From assembly GCF_019331715.1 (NCBI RefSeq), contig NZ_JAHBBG010000001.1, positions 186,001-250,000 of the forward strand: DNA of 64,000 bases, written 5' to 3'. Shown one piece after another: positions 30,961 through 43,418 of this stretch (position 1 is its first letter; each line of letters starts with the position of its first letter). This DNA is from Bifidobacterium simiiventris (lineage in GTDB: Bacteria > Actinomycetota > Actinomycetes > Actinomycetales > Bifidobacteriaceae). The notes under the pieces are model-generated. The model was not told the DNA's origin, searched no databases, and saw only the letters and a list, made by a program, of their open reading frames with translations. The position numbers and the translations under genes were made by a program.

Positions 30961-33666
30961 TCACTCGGGGCTCTTCAACGCGCCGACCATGTCGATGCGG
31001 TCGAGCGACCGGTTCGTCGCCGCTTCGACCAGCACCGTGAACACGAGCGCGAGCACGGCGGCGGCCGCATAGCAGTACCAGGCCACGTTCGGTACGAGAT
31101 TCATGCCCGGCAGGTCGAGTTTGCCGATCAGGAAGCCCAGCAATCCGCGCCCGCACGGCAGACCGACCGCGATGCCGATCGCCGCGAGCAGCAGCATCTC
31201 CTTGTTCACGTAGCCGTGCACCTCGCGTCGACGGAATCCGAGCACCTTGATGGTGGCAAGCTCGCGTTCGCGCTCGGAGATGTTCGTGGAGGCAAGCGTG
31301 TACAGCACCACGATCGCGAGGATTGCGGCCATGACGACGATGAAGCCGATCATGACGAAGAACATGAGGAAGCTCTTCGAGAAGTCGCGTTCCTGTTTGG
31401 CGGAGCTTATGACCGACAGGTATTCGCCGTGCTGCGCGAGGTCGTCCGCGAACGCGATGTTCTCGTCCATGTCGTCGGCGTTCACGTTGACGAGATCGGC
31501 GTTCGCGGCGAAATCCGCATCGAACGCACGCTCGTATGCGGACTCGGTCATGACGACGAGATTGCCGGTGTAGTACTGCGCGACATCGACCACCGTGACG
31601 TCAACGCTGTTGGCCATCGTGTCGGTCAGAGTAACCGTGTCGCCGTCCGCAAGCGCGAGTTTGCGCGCGGCATTGACGGTGACGATCACGCCGGCATGGT
31701 GGTTGTGGCCGGCATTGTTATCCGGCAGCGCGATCGGGGTTCCGGCCTCGGTGTGCAGTTCGAGGTAGCCGTTCAACGACTCGCCGTCCGGGATGACCAT
31801 GAGTTGTGCGCTGATCTTCGCGTCGTCGGCGGAATCGTCGCCGGCCGCGTCCAACGTCACGTTGCCCAGCTGCAGCGGCAGGGTCGATGCGACGCGCGCG
31901 TCGTCGTCCAGTTGCCGTTGCGCATCGTCATGGTCGGCGGCGGAGGTGACGGCCATGACGTCGTACGGCGCGATCTCGCGGTGTTGGCGCGGCATGAGCG
32001 TGAGCGCGGAGCTGCCCATGCCGAAGCCGGCGGTCATGAGCGCGGTGCAGCCGAGCACACCGATGATGACCATCAGCGCGCGCGACTTGTAGCGCAGCAG
32101 GTTGCGGGCGGTCACCTTGCCAAGGAAGCTCAGATGGTTCCAGACCAAGCCGACGTGTTGCAGGAAGATCGTGCGGCCGGCCTTGGGAGCCTTGGGACGC
32201 ATGAGTTCGGCCGGTTCCAGCCTGAGTGATCCGGCCGTAGTCGCAGCGGCCGCCCCGGTGATCGTCACGACGAACAGCAGCACGCCTCCCACCGCGAGCC
32301 TCCAGTCCACGAGCAGCGGATAGCCCGGCAATACGTAGAGGCTCGAGATCAGGCGCCGCGTGAACACGAACGGCAGACCAAGCAGACCGAGCGCATCGCC
32401 GAGCAATCCGCCGAACAGGCAGGCCGCGCCGGCGTACACCAGGTATTTGACCATCGTCTCGCCGCGCGTGTACCCCAATGCCTTATAGGTACCGATGAGC
32501 TGGCGATCCTCCTCCACCATGCGCGTGACGGCGGTCAGGCTCACCAACAGCGCGATCACGAGGAACAGGACGGGGAACAGCGTGCCGAGACGCATGATCA
32601 TCTCGCTTTGGGTGTTCACGTCCTCCCAGCTGGTGACGGAACTGCGGTCGCTGATGATCCATTTCGCGTCGGGCAGTGCGGCGACACCGGCTTCGATCTT
32701 GGCCTTCGCGGCGGCGAGCTGTTGTTCGGCGGCGGTTTTGGCCGGCAGCCCGTCGGGCAATGCGTCGACCTTGGCCTGCTGTTCGTCGAGCCTGCTCATG
32801 GCCTTGGCGAGCGCGGCGTCGCGCACGGCGTCGGTGCGCGCCTGTTCACGGGTCTTTTGGATGGATTCGATCGCGCTCCTCGTGTCGGCCACAACGCCCA
32901 GATAATCGTCGTCGTATGTGTTCATCGCGGCCGCGTCGGCGACGGTGAGCACGGCGGACGTGTACGGCACGTCGTCGCCTGCGGCGAGCGAGTCGATCGT
33001 GACGACCATCGGATATACGGTTTTGCTGCCGGAGACGAGCGTGAGCGGGCCGGACGGGTTCACGATGTCGTTCGGGTCGATGATCGCGCCGACGATCGTG
33101 TACTCGCCGTTTGCGAAGGTGCCGGTCGAACCGGTCGCATCGTCCGGCGTATCGTCCGACGACGGGTCAGACGAACCGACCGCGGCCGCCGTCATCGAAT
33201 CGTCCGGTTTGAATTCGAGCGTGTCGCCGATCGACTTGCCGGCATCGTCCAGATACTGCCGCGTCACGGCAATCTCATGACCGGATTTCGGCAGACGGCC
33301 GTCGGTCACGTACGGCCGGTCGATGCCGCGGTCGTTGAGCGAGGTGACGGTGGCGGACGCCTGTTTGCCGTCGATCGTCGTGGTGACATTGGCCGCGTAT
33401 TCGCCGGCCGCGTCCTTGATGCCGCGTACTGTGCGCAGTGCGGCAATGTCGTCGTCATCGAGTCCGAGCGTGGAGACGATCGCGATGTCGTGCATGCCGG
33501 TTTCGTCGAAGAACTCGTCGAGTCCAGCCCGGATGTCGCGGCCTACCGAGTTGAGGCCGCCGAGCATCATCACGCCGACCGCGACGATCACCGTCATCGC
33601 GGCGAAACGCTTGCCGTTGCCGCGGATCGCGCGCCACGCGTCCTTCCAGAGTGCAGTTTTCCTCAT
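30961..33666 (-). CDS. FtsX-like ABC transporter permease (MacB type)
   Basis: 901 aa, RBS GGGGAG. An N-terminal helix leads to a large extracellular domain, then a first FtsX domain (~residues 385-480, LFLVIALLVSLTAVTRMVEE) and a second at the C-terminus (YTLASTNISERERELATIKV). A coiled-coil stretch rich in Ala, Lys and Glu at about 255-325 (SIQKTREQARTDAVRDAALA onward) sits in the first extracellular domain. It is coupled to the ATPase gene 10 nt upstream. The transporter probably moves or senses amphipathic compounds or peptides. Confidence 0.88.
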   Translation of the reverse strand: MRKTALWKDAWRAIRGNGKRFAAMTVIVAVGVMMLGGLNSVGRDIRAGLDEFFDETGMHDIAIVSTLGLDDDDIAALRTVRGIKDAAGEYAANVTTTIDGKQASATVTSLNDRGIDRPYVTDGRLPKSGHEIAVTRQYLDDAGKSIGDTLEFKPDDSMTAAAVGSSDPSSDDTPDDATGSTGTFANGEYTIVGAIIDPNDIVNPSGPLTLVSGSKTVYPMVVTIDSLAAGDDVPYTSAVLTVADAAAMNTYDDDYLGVVADTRSAIESIQKTREQARTDAVRDAALAKAMSRLDEQQAKVDALPDGLPAKTAAEQQLAAAKAKIEAGVAALPDAKWIISDRSSVTSWEDVNTQSEMIMRLGTLFPVLFLVIALLVSLTAVTRMVEEDRQLIGTYKALGYTRGETMVKYLVYAGAACLFGGLLGDALGLLGLPFVFTRRLISSLYVLPGYPLLVDWRLAVGGVLLFVVTITGAAAATTAGSLRLEPAELMRPKAPKAGRTIFLQHVGLVWNHLSFLGKVTARNLLRYKSRALMVIIGVLGCTALMTAGFGMGSSALTLMPRQHREIAPYDVMAVTSAADHDDAQRQLDDDARVASTLPLQLGNVTLDAAGDDSADDAKISAQLMVIPDGESLNGYLELHTEAGTPIALPDNNAGHNHHAGVIVTVNAARKLALADGDTVTLTDTMANSVDVTVVDVAQYYTGNLVVMTESAYERAFDADFAANADLVNVNADDMDENIAFADDLAQHGEYLSVISSAKQERDFSKSFLMFFVMIGFIVVMAAILAIVVLYTLASTNISERERELATIKVLGFRRREVHGYVNKEMLLLAAIGIAVGLPCGRGLLGFLIGKLDLPGMNLVPNVAWYCYAAAAVLALVFTVLVEAATNRSLDRIDMVGALKSPE

Positions 33667-33676
33667 CGCGACTCCC

Positions 33677-34378
33677 CTACCATTCGATATCCGCGATCGG
33701 AGTCGGGCTCGGGTTCGCCTTGATCTCGGTGACCTTGCCGGAACGGAAGCGGATCAGCCGGTCGCCCATCGGCGCGAGCGCGGAATTGTGCGTGACGAGC
33801 GCGACGGTGATGCCGCGATTGCGGCAGGAGTCCTGCAGCAGTTGCAGCACCTCCTTGCCGGTGTTGTAGTCGAGCGCGCCGGTCGGCTCGTCGCACAGCA
33901 GCAGTTTCGGGTTCTTGGCGAGCGCGCGGGCGATCGAGACGCGTTGCTGTTCGCCGCCGGACAGTTGCGCGGGGAAGTTGTTGAGCCTGTTGCCAAGACC
34001 GACCTTCTTGAGTGTCTCGCGCGCGTCGAGCGCGTTCGGGCAGATCTGGCTGGCGAGTTCCACGTTTTCGAGCGCGGTGAGGTTGGGAACGAGGTTGTAG
34101 AACTGGAAGACGAAGCCGACGTCGAAGCGGCGGTAGTCCGTCAGCTGCGCCTCGTTGGCCCTGGTGATGTCCTTGCCGTCGAGACGCACGGAGCCGGAGG
34201 TGGCGCGATCCATGCCGCCGAGGATGTTGAGCGCGGTGGATTTGCCGGCGCCGGACGCGCCGAGGATGACGGCGAGCTCGCCCTGTTCGATGTCGAACGT
34301 GGCGTGGTCGAGCGCCAGCACGGCGGATTCGCCGCTGCCGTATCGGCGGACCACGTCGTGGAATTCAAGGAATGACAT
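33677..34378 (-). CDS. ABC transporter ATP-binding protein (MacB/LolD type)
   Basis: 233 aa from ATG 34378 ([16 protein letters not shown]) with AGAGAGG upstream. It shows Walker [10 protein letters not shown], signature LSGGEQQR and Walker [13 protein letters not shown]. It pairs with the FtsX-like permease 10 nt downstream. It is divergent from a TetR gene across a 203-nt gap that holds a 16-bp perfect palindrome, so TetR control is likely. Confidence 0.92.
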   Translation of the reverse strand: MSFLEFHDVVRRYGSGESAVLALDHATFDIEQGELAVILGASGAGKSTALNILGGMDRATSGSVRLDGKDITRANEAQLTDYRRFDVGFVFQFYNLVPNLTALENVELASQICPNALDARETLKKVGLGNRLNNFPAQLSGGEQQRVSIARALAKNPKLLLCDEPTGALDYNTGKEVLQLLQDSCRNRGITVALVTHNSALAPMGDRLIRFRSGKVTEIKANPSPTPIADIEW

Positions 34379-34534
34379 GTCGATCGTGCCTCTCTTTGCG
34401 ATTGACCGTTGCGATTGACTGACGCATTGGATTGCGTGCGATTCCAAGAAATACATCAGTCTGTCGGGTAAATAAATCCACGTAATCCGACATTATGTAG
34501 GGTTTGGCGGCAGGATCGGCCACGCGGCATCGAA

Positions 34535-34570
34535 AACACGATATCGTGTTGAGTTAGCCGATCACTCAAC
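34535..34570. promoter_or_regulatory. TetR operator region between divergent genes
   Basis: AACACGATATCGTGTT (34535-34550) is a perfect 16-bp palindrome. It overlaps a second inverted repeat, GTTGAGT (34548-34554) with ACTCAAC (34564-34570). Both lie just upstream of the TetR start at 34582, in the gap shared with the ABC operon. Confidence 0.75.
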
Positions 34571-34581
34571 CAGGAGACGAC

Positions 34582-35205
34582 ATGGCACGACCGCGAGCCG
34601 AGGAACCGGGCGCACCGCAAAAGATGCAGGATGCGTTCTGGCGTTTGCTGGAGGACAAGCCGTATGCGCAGATCACCATCAGCGACATCACGCGTGCGAG
34701 CGGCCTCAACCGCAGCGCGTTCTACTACCATTACGCCAACATCCCCGAACTGGCCGACGACGCGATCGCCGCGATCTACGAGCAGCCGGACATCACCGCA
34801 TTCATCATGCACGTCATCCGTCAGGACGAAGGAATCGACGGCATCCGCGACTATGCGCTCGCTTGCCTATCCTCGCCGCAACGCATCCGCAGCATCCGCC
34901 GTCTGTCGCTGATCGCCGGGCCGCACGGTTCGGCCGGACTCGCGACGCAGCTCAAAACCCATGTCGTCGAGATCTGGCTGACGGCGCTCGGCCGCGATCC
35001 CGCCACACTGAACCCCGGTCAGCACATGCTGCTGGAGTTCGCCTCAAGCGGCATGCTCGGCGTGCTCGCCAAGGCGCCAGCCCTGCTCACACCGGACAAC
35101 GTCGAGTGGCTCAGCCGTTCGATCATGCCGAGCATCGTCTCACAGCTCATCAATTCGCTCAGGACCGGCGGCGACGAGCCGATACGCAAGGAGCCCGACG
35201 CGTAG
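34582..35205 (+). CDS. TetR family transcriptional regulator
   Basis: 207 aa, RBS CAGGAG. The helix-turn-helix QITISDITRASGLNRSAFYY is followed by HYANIPELADDAI and a helical C-terminal domain like that of TetR_C proteins. It is divergent from the MacB-type ABC operon and probably represses it through the palindrome at 34535. Its stop codon lies inside a hairpin (35190-35224). Confidence 0.9.
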   Translation: MARPRAEEPGAPQKMQDAFWRLLEDKPYAQITISDITRASGLNRSAFYYHYANIPELADDAIAAIYEQPDITAFIMHVIRQDEGIDGIRDYALACLSSPQRIRSIRRLSLIAGPHGSAGLATQLKTHVVEIWLTALGRDPATLNPGQHMLLEFASSGMLGVLAKAPALLTPDNVEWLSRSIMPSIVSQLINSLRTGGDEPIRKEPDA

Positions 35206-35224
35206 ACGATACGTGTCGGGCTCC
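35190..35224 (+). terminator. hairpin overlapping tetR stop codon
   Basis: GGAGCCCGACGCGT (35190-35203) pairs with ACGTGTCGGGCTCC (35211-35224), with one G-U pair. The stop codon is at the edge of the loop. There is no T-run, so termination strength is uncertain. The next gene is convergent (acnA). Confidence 0.6.
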
Positions 35225-35259
35225 CGTCCGCGGCGATCGGCGGCCGCTGCTCACGCAGC

Positions 35260-37959
<2,700 letters not shown>

Positions 37960-38013
37960 GTTCCCCTCCGGCTTCTAGGACTGTAATCGGTAACGTCGCC
38001 GATTATCTGCCCT

Positions 38014-40677
38014 TCACAATACCGGCATGTTACCGTGGCTCTGGCGTGTCGGCTTGCCATGTGAGATAATCCGCGCCGCCGCGGCGACGATCACATGGCA
38101 CAGGACGAACACGGCGGCCGACAGCAGCAGCGCGACGGCGGTGGCGGTGATCTCACGGCCGGTGGGCACCTCAAGCGCGAAGAAGCTCGCGACGAACGGG
38201 ATCAGCATGCCGATGACGCCGGCCGCGGCGAACGCGGCGACGAGGATGCCACGCCACGAATTGAGCGGCTGCGCAACGCGGGCGAGGACCAGCACGCCGA
38301 GCACAAACACGATGATCGCGTTCGTGGCGCGCAGGCTGGCCAGATCGGCGGCGTTCTCGACATTCCAACCCATGATGGACGGCAGCATCCACGACGAACA
38401 CAGGACGGCCAAGGCGATCGCGAGCCCGCCGGGCAGGGCGAACCGGACGACGCGGTGCAGGAACCCGGGGATGTAGCGGCGAGTGTTCGGCGCGAGCGCG
38501 AGGATGAACGCCGGCATGCCGATCGTGAGCGCGCCGATGTAGGTAATGTGCCGGGGCAGGTACGGGAACGGGATGGCCGTGAGGACCACGCCGAGCGAGA
38601 TGAGCGCGGAGTACACGGTCTTGACGAGGAACAGGCTGGCGACGCGTTCCATATTGGCCATGACCTGACGGCCGCGGGCGACCACGTCGGGCAGATGGCT
38701 GAATCTGGAATCCACGAGCACGACCTGGGCGACGGCCTTGGTGGCAGGCGCGGCGTTGCCCATCGCGATGCCGAGATCCGCCTCCTTGATGGCCAGCGCG
38801 TCGTTGACGCCGTCGCCGGTCATCGCGACGACGTGGCCGTCCACGTGCAAGGCCTGGACGATGGCCTTCTTCTGGTCAGGCAGGACGCGGCCGAGCACGT
38901 CGACGGTTTCGAGTGTGCGGGCCAGTTCGTTGATGTCGCTCGGCAGCTTCCGCGCGTCCATCGCGACGGGCGTACGGTCGCCGGTCAGACGCACCTTCCG
39001 TGCAATCGCGCCGACCGTGACCGGATTGTCGCCGGAGATGATGCGGCAGCGCACCCCCTGCTCGCGGAACCATGCGAGCGTGCCTTCGGCATCCGCGCGG
39101 ATCCGCTCCGCGCACAGCACCAGCCCCACCGGCCGCGCCTGCGGATTGACCGCCGCCTCGGCCTCGTCTCCACCTTTGACGCTGGCGGAGCCTCGGCTCG
39201 TCCCGTAATTAAGGACGGCCTGCGGCCGCGTTTGGCTGGCTCGCCTGTCGGCTCGCACATTGCCTGCGAACGACTCTGTCGTTCGCTGAACGGCAATGTC
39301 CCGGCTGAGGGAGCTGTCACGGCCACGCCGTGACTGAGGGAGGGCACACCCAACCACCTCAGAAGTCACTGTCGCGATCAAGAGCACACGGTTGCCGTCC
39401 GCGGCGAGCGCGTTCACCTGCGCGAGCACATCCGCGTAGTCCCCGTCGAGCGCGTTCAGCAGCACCTCCGGCGCCCCCATGTACCAGGTCGTGCCGTCTC
39501 CGTCCGTGATTGAACTCCACTTGCGGGCGCTCGAGAATGGCACTCGCGCGGCGACCTGCCCCGCACCGAATCCTTCCCCTCGCAGTCCGGCGAGCACCGC
39601 CTGACCGGTGCCGTTCGGTTGTTCCTCGTTCGCCAGGTCGTACAACGCCTGTTTCGCCGTCCGTTCGTCGCAGTCGGCGTCGTCGAGCATCATCACGCGG
39701 TCGAACGCGATGCCGCCGTCGGTCACCGTGCCGGTCTTGTCGAGGTTCAGGCAATCCACGCGGGCCAGTGTCTCCACCGATTCGAGTTCCTGTACGAGCG
39801 TATTGTGCCGGGCCAGCCGCATAGCGGCGATCGCGAAGTTGAGCGAGGTGAGCAGCACCAGTCCCTCCGGGATCATGCCGACCACGCCGGCGACGGCCGA
39901 GACGACCGCCTGCCGCCACGCGCCGGTCGAGATCGCCGCCGACCAGCCGCCGACGGTCTGTATCTGCGACCAGATGAGCAGCGCACACAGCGGCACGACG
40001 AGGAACGTCATGAATTTGAGGATCGTGTTGATGCCCTTGTTGAGGTCGGACACGGTCTTCTTGTATACCTTAGCCTGTGCGGTCAGGCTGGCCGCGTACC
40101 CGTGTGCGCCGACCGCGGTCACGCGTGTCAGCGCCATGCCGGAGACGACGGTCGAACCGGAATACACCGCGTCGCCGCTCTTCTTGCGCACGGTGCGTGA
40201 CTCGCCGGTGAGCATCGATTCGTCGAGTTCGATGCCGTAATCGTCCACGACTTCGGCGTCGGCGGGCACCTGGTCGCCGGAGCGCAGCCAGAGCAGGTCG
40301 TCGAGCACGATGCCGTCGTGGGAGACGGTCGTGTCCCGTCCGTCGCGGTGGACGACGTAGTCGGCGGCGACAAGGATGGACAGTTTGTCGAGCGTGCGTT
40401 TGGCCTTGAGCTCGGTGACGATGCCGATGCCGGTGTTGATGAGAATCACGAAACCGAACACCGCGTCGCGCCATGAGCCGGTGAGCAGCACCATGACCAT
40501 CGCGGCGAGGATGATGCCGTTGAACAGGGTGAACACGTTGGCGCGCACGATGTCGGCGACCGACCGGGATGTGGAGGTCTTCACCGTGTTGACGCGCCCG
40601 TCGGCGACGCGTTCGGTCACTTCGGCTTCGCTCAGACCGGTTTCGGATGTCTGCGGCATGGAAAGACTCGCGCTCAT
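38014..40677 (-). CDS. cation-transporting P-type ATPase with repeat insertion
   Basis: 887 aa from ATG 40677 (MSASLSMPQTSETG). It shows the actuator loop MLTGES, the membrane PEGL motif (GMIPEGLVLLTS), the phosphorylation site LDKTGT, the hinge TGDGVND and about ten helices, a P-type ATPase of the PEGL-containing group. The ion is not certain. About 56 residues (~445-500, starting near PQSRRGRDSSLSRDI) are encoded by a palindromic repeat (39177-39343) that inserted in frame between the nucleotide-binding part and the P-domain. The frame stays open, so activity may be retained. Confidence 0.88.
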   Translation of the reverse strand: MSASLSMPQTSETGLSEAEVTERVADGRVNTVKTSTSRSVADIVRANVFTLFNGIILAAMVMVLLTGSWRDAVFGFVILINTGIGIVTELKAKRTLDKLSILVAADYVVHRDGRDTTVSHDGIVLDDLLWLRSGDQVPADAEVVDDYGIELDESMLTGESRTVRKKSGDAVYSGSTVVSGMALTRVTAVGAHGYAASLTAQAKVYKKTVSDLNKGINTILKFMTFLVVPLCALLIWSQIQTVGGWSAAISTGAWRQAVVSAVAGVVGMIPEGLVLLTSLNFAIAAMRLARHNTLVQELESVETLARVDCLNLDKTGTVTDGGIAFDRVMMLDDADCDERTAKQALYDLANEEQPNGTGQAVLAGLRGEGFGAGQVAARVPFSSARKWSSITDGDGTTWYMGAPEVLLNALDGDYADVLAQVNALAADGNRVLLIATVTSEVVGCALPQSRRGRDSSLSRDIAVQRTTESFAGNVRADRRASQTRPQAVLNYGTSRGSASVKGGDEAEAAVNPQARPVGLVLCAERIRADAEGTLAWFREQGVRCRIISGDNPVTVGAIARKVRLTGDRTPVAMDARKLPSDINELARTLETVDVLGRVLPDQKKAIVQALHVDGHVVAMTGDGVNDALAIKEADLGIAMGNAAPATKAVAQVVLVDSRFSHLPDVVARGRQVMANMERVASLFLVKTVYSALISLGVVLTAIPFPYLPRHITYIGALTIGMPAFILALAPNTRRYIPGFLHRVVRFALPGGLAIALAVLCSSWMLPSIMGWNVENAADLASLRATNAIIVFVLGVLVLARVAQPLNSWRGILVAAFAAAGVIGMLIPFVASFFALEVPTGREITATAVALLLSAAVFVLCHVIVAAAARIISHGKPTRQSHGNMPVL
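39177..39343. repeat. palindromic repeat element inside P-type ATPase gene
   Basis: TGACGCTGGCGGAGCCTCGG opens the element, and GGAGCTGTCACGGCC followed by GTGACTGAGGGAG closes it. The core GGACGGCCTGCGGCCGCG also occurs in 18283-18428, and the end hairpin (GTCACGGC/GCCGTGAC) matches the layout of 56728-56795. The element has no stop codon in the ATPase frame. Confidence 0.8.
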
Positions 40678-40755
40678 GCCCACCAGCCTACCGCGCCCGT
40701 CCGTCCGCGCACTCATCCTGTGGACGGATGTGGAGTCCCGTGTGATGCGGTTCGG

Positions 40756-41358
40756 CTACGGTCGGTTCAGTTCGGTCGCGTTCATGGTGCTGACCATGAT
40801 CTCGCGCTCGTGCGGCTTGTCGTCCATGATGTCGGCGAGCGCCTGGGCGATCGGCTGCGCGTCCGCCGCACGGTCGTTGAGCGTCAGCGTCGCGGCGAAC
40901 AGCGTCTTGTCGACGGGCGTGTTCGTCGGGTCGAGCAGCGCGACCGGGATGCCGGCGCCGCGGGCCTTGCGCAGCACGTCGTTCCAGTCGTCCGTGTTGT
41001 CAGAACCGAGCTGCAGGCCATTGATCACGATGACGGTGGCCCGTCGGTCGATCAGATCGGTCACGCCCCGCCGCGCGGTGGCGTCCGGATCGGACATGTC
41101 GGCGACCGGCACGTACACGGCGTTCACGCCGGCCGTGTCGAACGCGTCCATCGCCATCCTGTCCACATCGGCGCTTTGCGCGGCGCCGACCAGTCCGATG
41201 AGCATGTCCTGCTTGATCTTGCCGATGTGTGCGACCTCGGGTTCGCTGTCCTGCGTGTCGCCGACCGCGCGACCAGCCGGCTCGCAGGCGGCCAATGTCA
41301 GGCAGGCGGCCATACAGGCCAGCGTGGCGGTCAGGCGACGGAACACGGTTCGGCTCAT
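40756..41358 (-). CDS. lipoprotein with periplasmic-binding-like fold
   Basis: 200 aa. The signal peptide ends in lipobox LAAC (Cys25). The mature part (MLIGLVGAAQSADVDRMAMD and ATVIVINGLQ) resembles one lobe of a type-1 sugar-binding protein but is too short for a full two-lobe receptor. No transporter genes adjoin it. The gene lies between the RNA methyltransferase and the cation ATPase on the same strand. Function unknown. Confidence 0.75.
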   Translation of the reverse strand: MSRTVFRRLTATLACMAACLTLAACEPAGRAVGDTQDSEPEVAHIGKIKQDMLIGLVGAAQSADVDRMAMDAFDTAGVNAVYVPVADMSDPDATARRGVTDLIDRRATVIVINGLQLGSDNTDDWNDVLRKARGAGIPVALLDPTNTPVDKTLFAATLTLNDRAADAQPIAQALADIMDDKPHEREIMVSTMNATELNRP

Positions 41359-41377
41359 ACGCTCGATCCTACTGCAT

Positions 41378-42646
41378 TCACGCGCGGCGGAACAGCGCCA
41401 CCGTCTCGACGTGGTGGGTCATCGGATAGATGTCGAACGCGCGCACGTCGGCCAGTTCGTAACCGAGTTCGCGCAGCGTGCCGGTGTCGCGGCCCAGGCT
41501 GGTCGGGTCGCATGCAATGTAGATGATCGAACGGGCACCGGAGGCGGCCATCTGGCGGCAGACCTTGGCCCGGGCGCCCGCGCGTGGCGGGTCGAGCACG
41601 ATCAGGTCGGGATGTGCGAGGTGTGCGGGCACGTTGGCGAGGGTTTTCGCCACGTCGCCGCATCGCGCGTCCACGTCGGTCAGGTTCAGGTGCCGCAGGT
41701 TGCGTTGCGCGCTCTTGACGGCCGTGCGTCCGCCCTCGACGCTGAGCATGCGCGTGCGCGGCGTGACGAGCGTGGCCAGCGGCAGCGTGAACAGGCCGGA
41801 ACCGGAATACAGGTCCCAGATGCAGGCGGACTGATTCTCGCCGATCTCCTGGCGGGCGAGCGAGATGACGTGGTTCGGCAGGGCGATCGGCGCCTGGCGG
41901 TGAATCTGCCAGAAGCCGTTCGCGTCGACCGTGTATTCGAACGTGGTGCCGGCGATGTCGGCGCGTTCGACGAGCCGCTGGCTGCCGGAACGCAGTTCGC
42001 CGTCGACGAGCACGGCGTAGTTATCGGCTTTGTCGTTCGTTTCGGATGAGGGACGCGGTTCGGGTACGGACAGGCGGATCTGCGAGCCGGGTTCGAAGCC
42101 GCCGTCCCAGATATGCTCGCGTTCGGCCACGGCGAGCAATGTCTTGGTCGCGAGCGGCATCGTGTCGATCGGCACGCGCACGTGCGAGCCGCGTCGGCGC
42201 ATCGAGGGCTTGCCATTGTCGTCGGCGATCATCTCGATGCGGGTGCGCCAGTGGAATCCGCCGAGCGCCTCGTCACCATCCATGCGTTCGATCGGCACGG
42301 GCACGTCGATATGGCCGAGCCGACTGAGCTGTTCGGATACGGTGACGGCTTTCCAGCGCAGCTGGCCGGGCAGACTCACGTGCACGAGATCGGCGCCGCC
42401 CACGCCGCCGTCCATCGCGAGGGGGCCGGCAAGCGGCCACGCGGGGGCCACGCGGTCCTCGCTCGCCTCGATCACTTCGGTGACCTCGCCTGTCCAGAAA
42501 CGGTCGTCGCGGTCGTGCGGCTCGTCCAGCGTCACGCGCACGAGCTCGCCGGGCAGGGCGAAGCGCACGAAGACGACGCGTCCGTCGATATGGCCGACGC
42601 ACCGGCCCTGGTCGGCGTAACGTTCGATGCGCACCTGAACGTCCAT
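41378..42646 (-). CDS. TRAM-domain class I SAM-dependent RNA methyltransferase
   Basis: About 422 aa from ATG 42646; a GTG directly before it (42649) is better spaced from the AAGGAG site and equally possible. An N-terminal TRAM RNA-binding domain is followed by the TrmA/RlmD-type catalytic domain: SAM loop WDLYSGSGLFTLPLA, VLDPPRAGA, and nucleophile Cys in IIYIACDPTSLGRD. It methylates a uridine at C5 in rRNA or tRNA. It is co-oriented with the DUF3159 and DUF3710 genes upstream. Confidence 0.9.
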   Translation of the reverse strand: MDVQVRIERYADQGRCVGHIDGRVVFVRFALPGELVRVTLDEPHDRDDRFWTGEVTEVIEASEDRVAPAWPLAGPLAMDGGVGGADLVHVSLPGQLRWKAVTVSEQLSRLGHIDVPVPIERMDGDEALGGFHWRTRIEMIADDNGKPSMRRRGSHVRVPIDTMPLATKTLLAVAEREHIWDGGFEPGSQIRLSVPEPRPSSETNDKADNYAVLVDGELRSGSQRLVERADIAGTTFEYTVDANGFWQIHRQAPIALPNHVISLARQEIGENQSACIWDLYSGSGLFTLPLATLVTPRTRMLSVEGGRTAVKSAQRNLRHLNLTDVDARCGDVAKTLANVPAHLAHPDLIVLDPPRAGARAKVCRQMAASGARSIIYIACDPTSLGRDTGTLRELGYELADVRAFDIYPMTHHVETVALFRRA

Positions 42647-42695
42647 CACGTAGTACTCCTTGCGGTCTGGTTGTCCGGACAAACGGGGTATCCGG

Positions 42696-43400
42696 TTACT
42701 GGTTGTCTGTCTGCGCGGCAGCCTTGTGACGGTGCAGCGGGGTGGCGATGATGAGGTACGACACCCAGATCGCGAGCGCCCAGAACGGGATGCCCATGAG
42801 CAGTCTCGCCGTGCCGAGCAGGGCGACATGGTCGGTCAGATACAGCGGCACCTGCACGAGTAACCGAAGCGCGAACACACCGATCCACAATGCGGTCACG
42901 ATCATGTATGCGCGTTTGAGCGCGCGGTCACGCATCCAGTCGTTGAACCATGCCTTGAAATGCTCGGTGGGCAGGGACCGGATGAATTCGATCATCAGGC
43001 CGAGGCCGGGCACGCGCACGATCAGCGACAGCGTGAGCAAGACCAGATACACGGCGTTCGAGATGAAGCCGAACATGTAGTAGTTGCGCGCCTCATGGCT
43101 TTTCCACGCCCAAATCAGACAGATGCCGACCGCGATCAGGCCACTCAGCGCGCCCATCGCGGACTGGCGTTGCACGAGCCTGGCGACCACCTGGATCACG
43201 GCCAGCGCGGCGGAGACGGCGATCGTGAGGTTCAGATCGCTGGTGACGATGAACATCACGACAAACATGACGCCCGGTAGCATCGATTCGACGACGCCGC
43301 GCGGGCCGCCGATCGCGTCGATGACGGAGAAATCACCGCCGTCGCCCACGTCGGCGAGCGAGGCCATGCCGGTGCGTTTCTTCTGGTTCTCTTCGGCCAT
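42696..43400 (-). CDS. DUF3159 family membrane protein
   Basis: 234 aa with about six membrane helices. The GGDFSVIDAIGGPRGVVESM entry and the conserved polar positions between helices match DUF3159, an actinobacterial family of unknown function. It lies between the DUF3710 gene (19 nt upstream) and the RNA methyltransferase gene (50 nt downstream), an order I believe is common in actinobacteria. No regulatory site is evident. Confidence 0.88.
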   Translation of the reverse strand: MAEENQKKRTGMASLADVGDGGDFSVIDAIGGPRGVVESMLPGVMFVVMFIVTSDLNLTIAVSAALAVIQVVARLVQRQSAMGALSGLIAVGICLIWAWKSHEARNYYMFGFISNAVYLVLLTLSLIVRVPGLGLMIEFIRSLPTEHFKAWFNDWMRDRALKRAYMIVTALWIGVFALRLLVQVPLYLTDHVALLGTARLLMGIPFWALAIWVSYLIIATPLHRHKAAAQTDNQ

Positions 43401-43418
43401 ATCGGCTGATGCGGTCCG

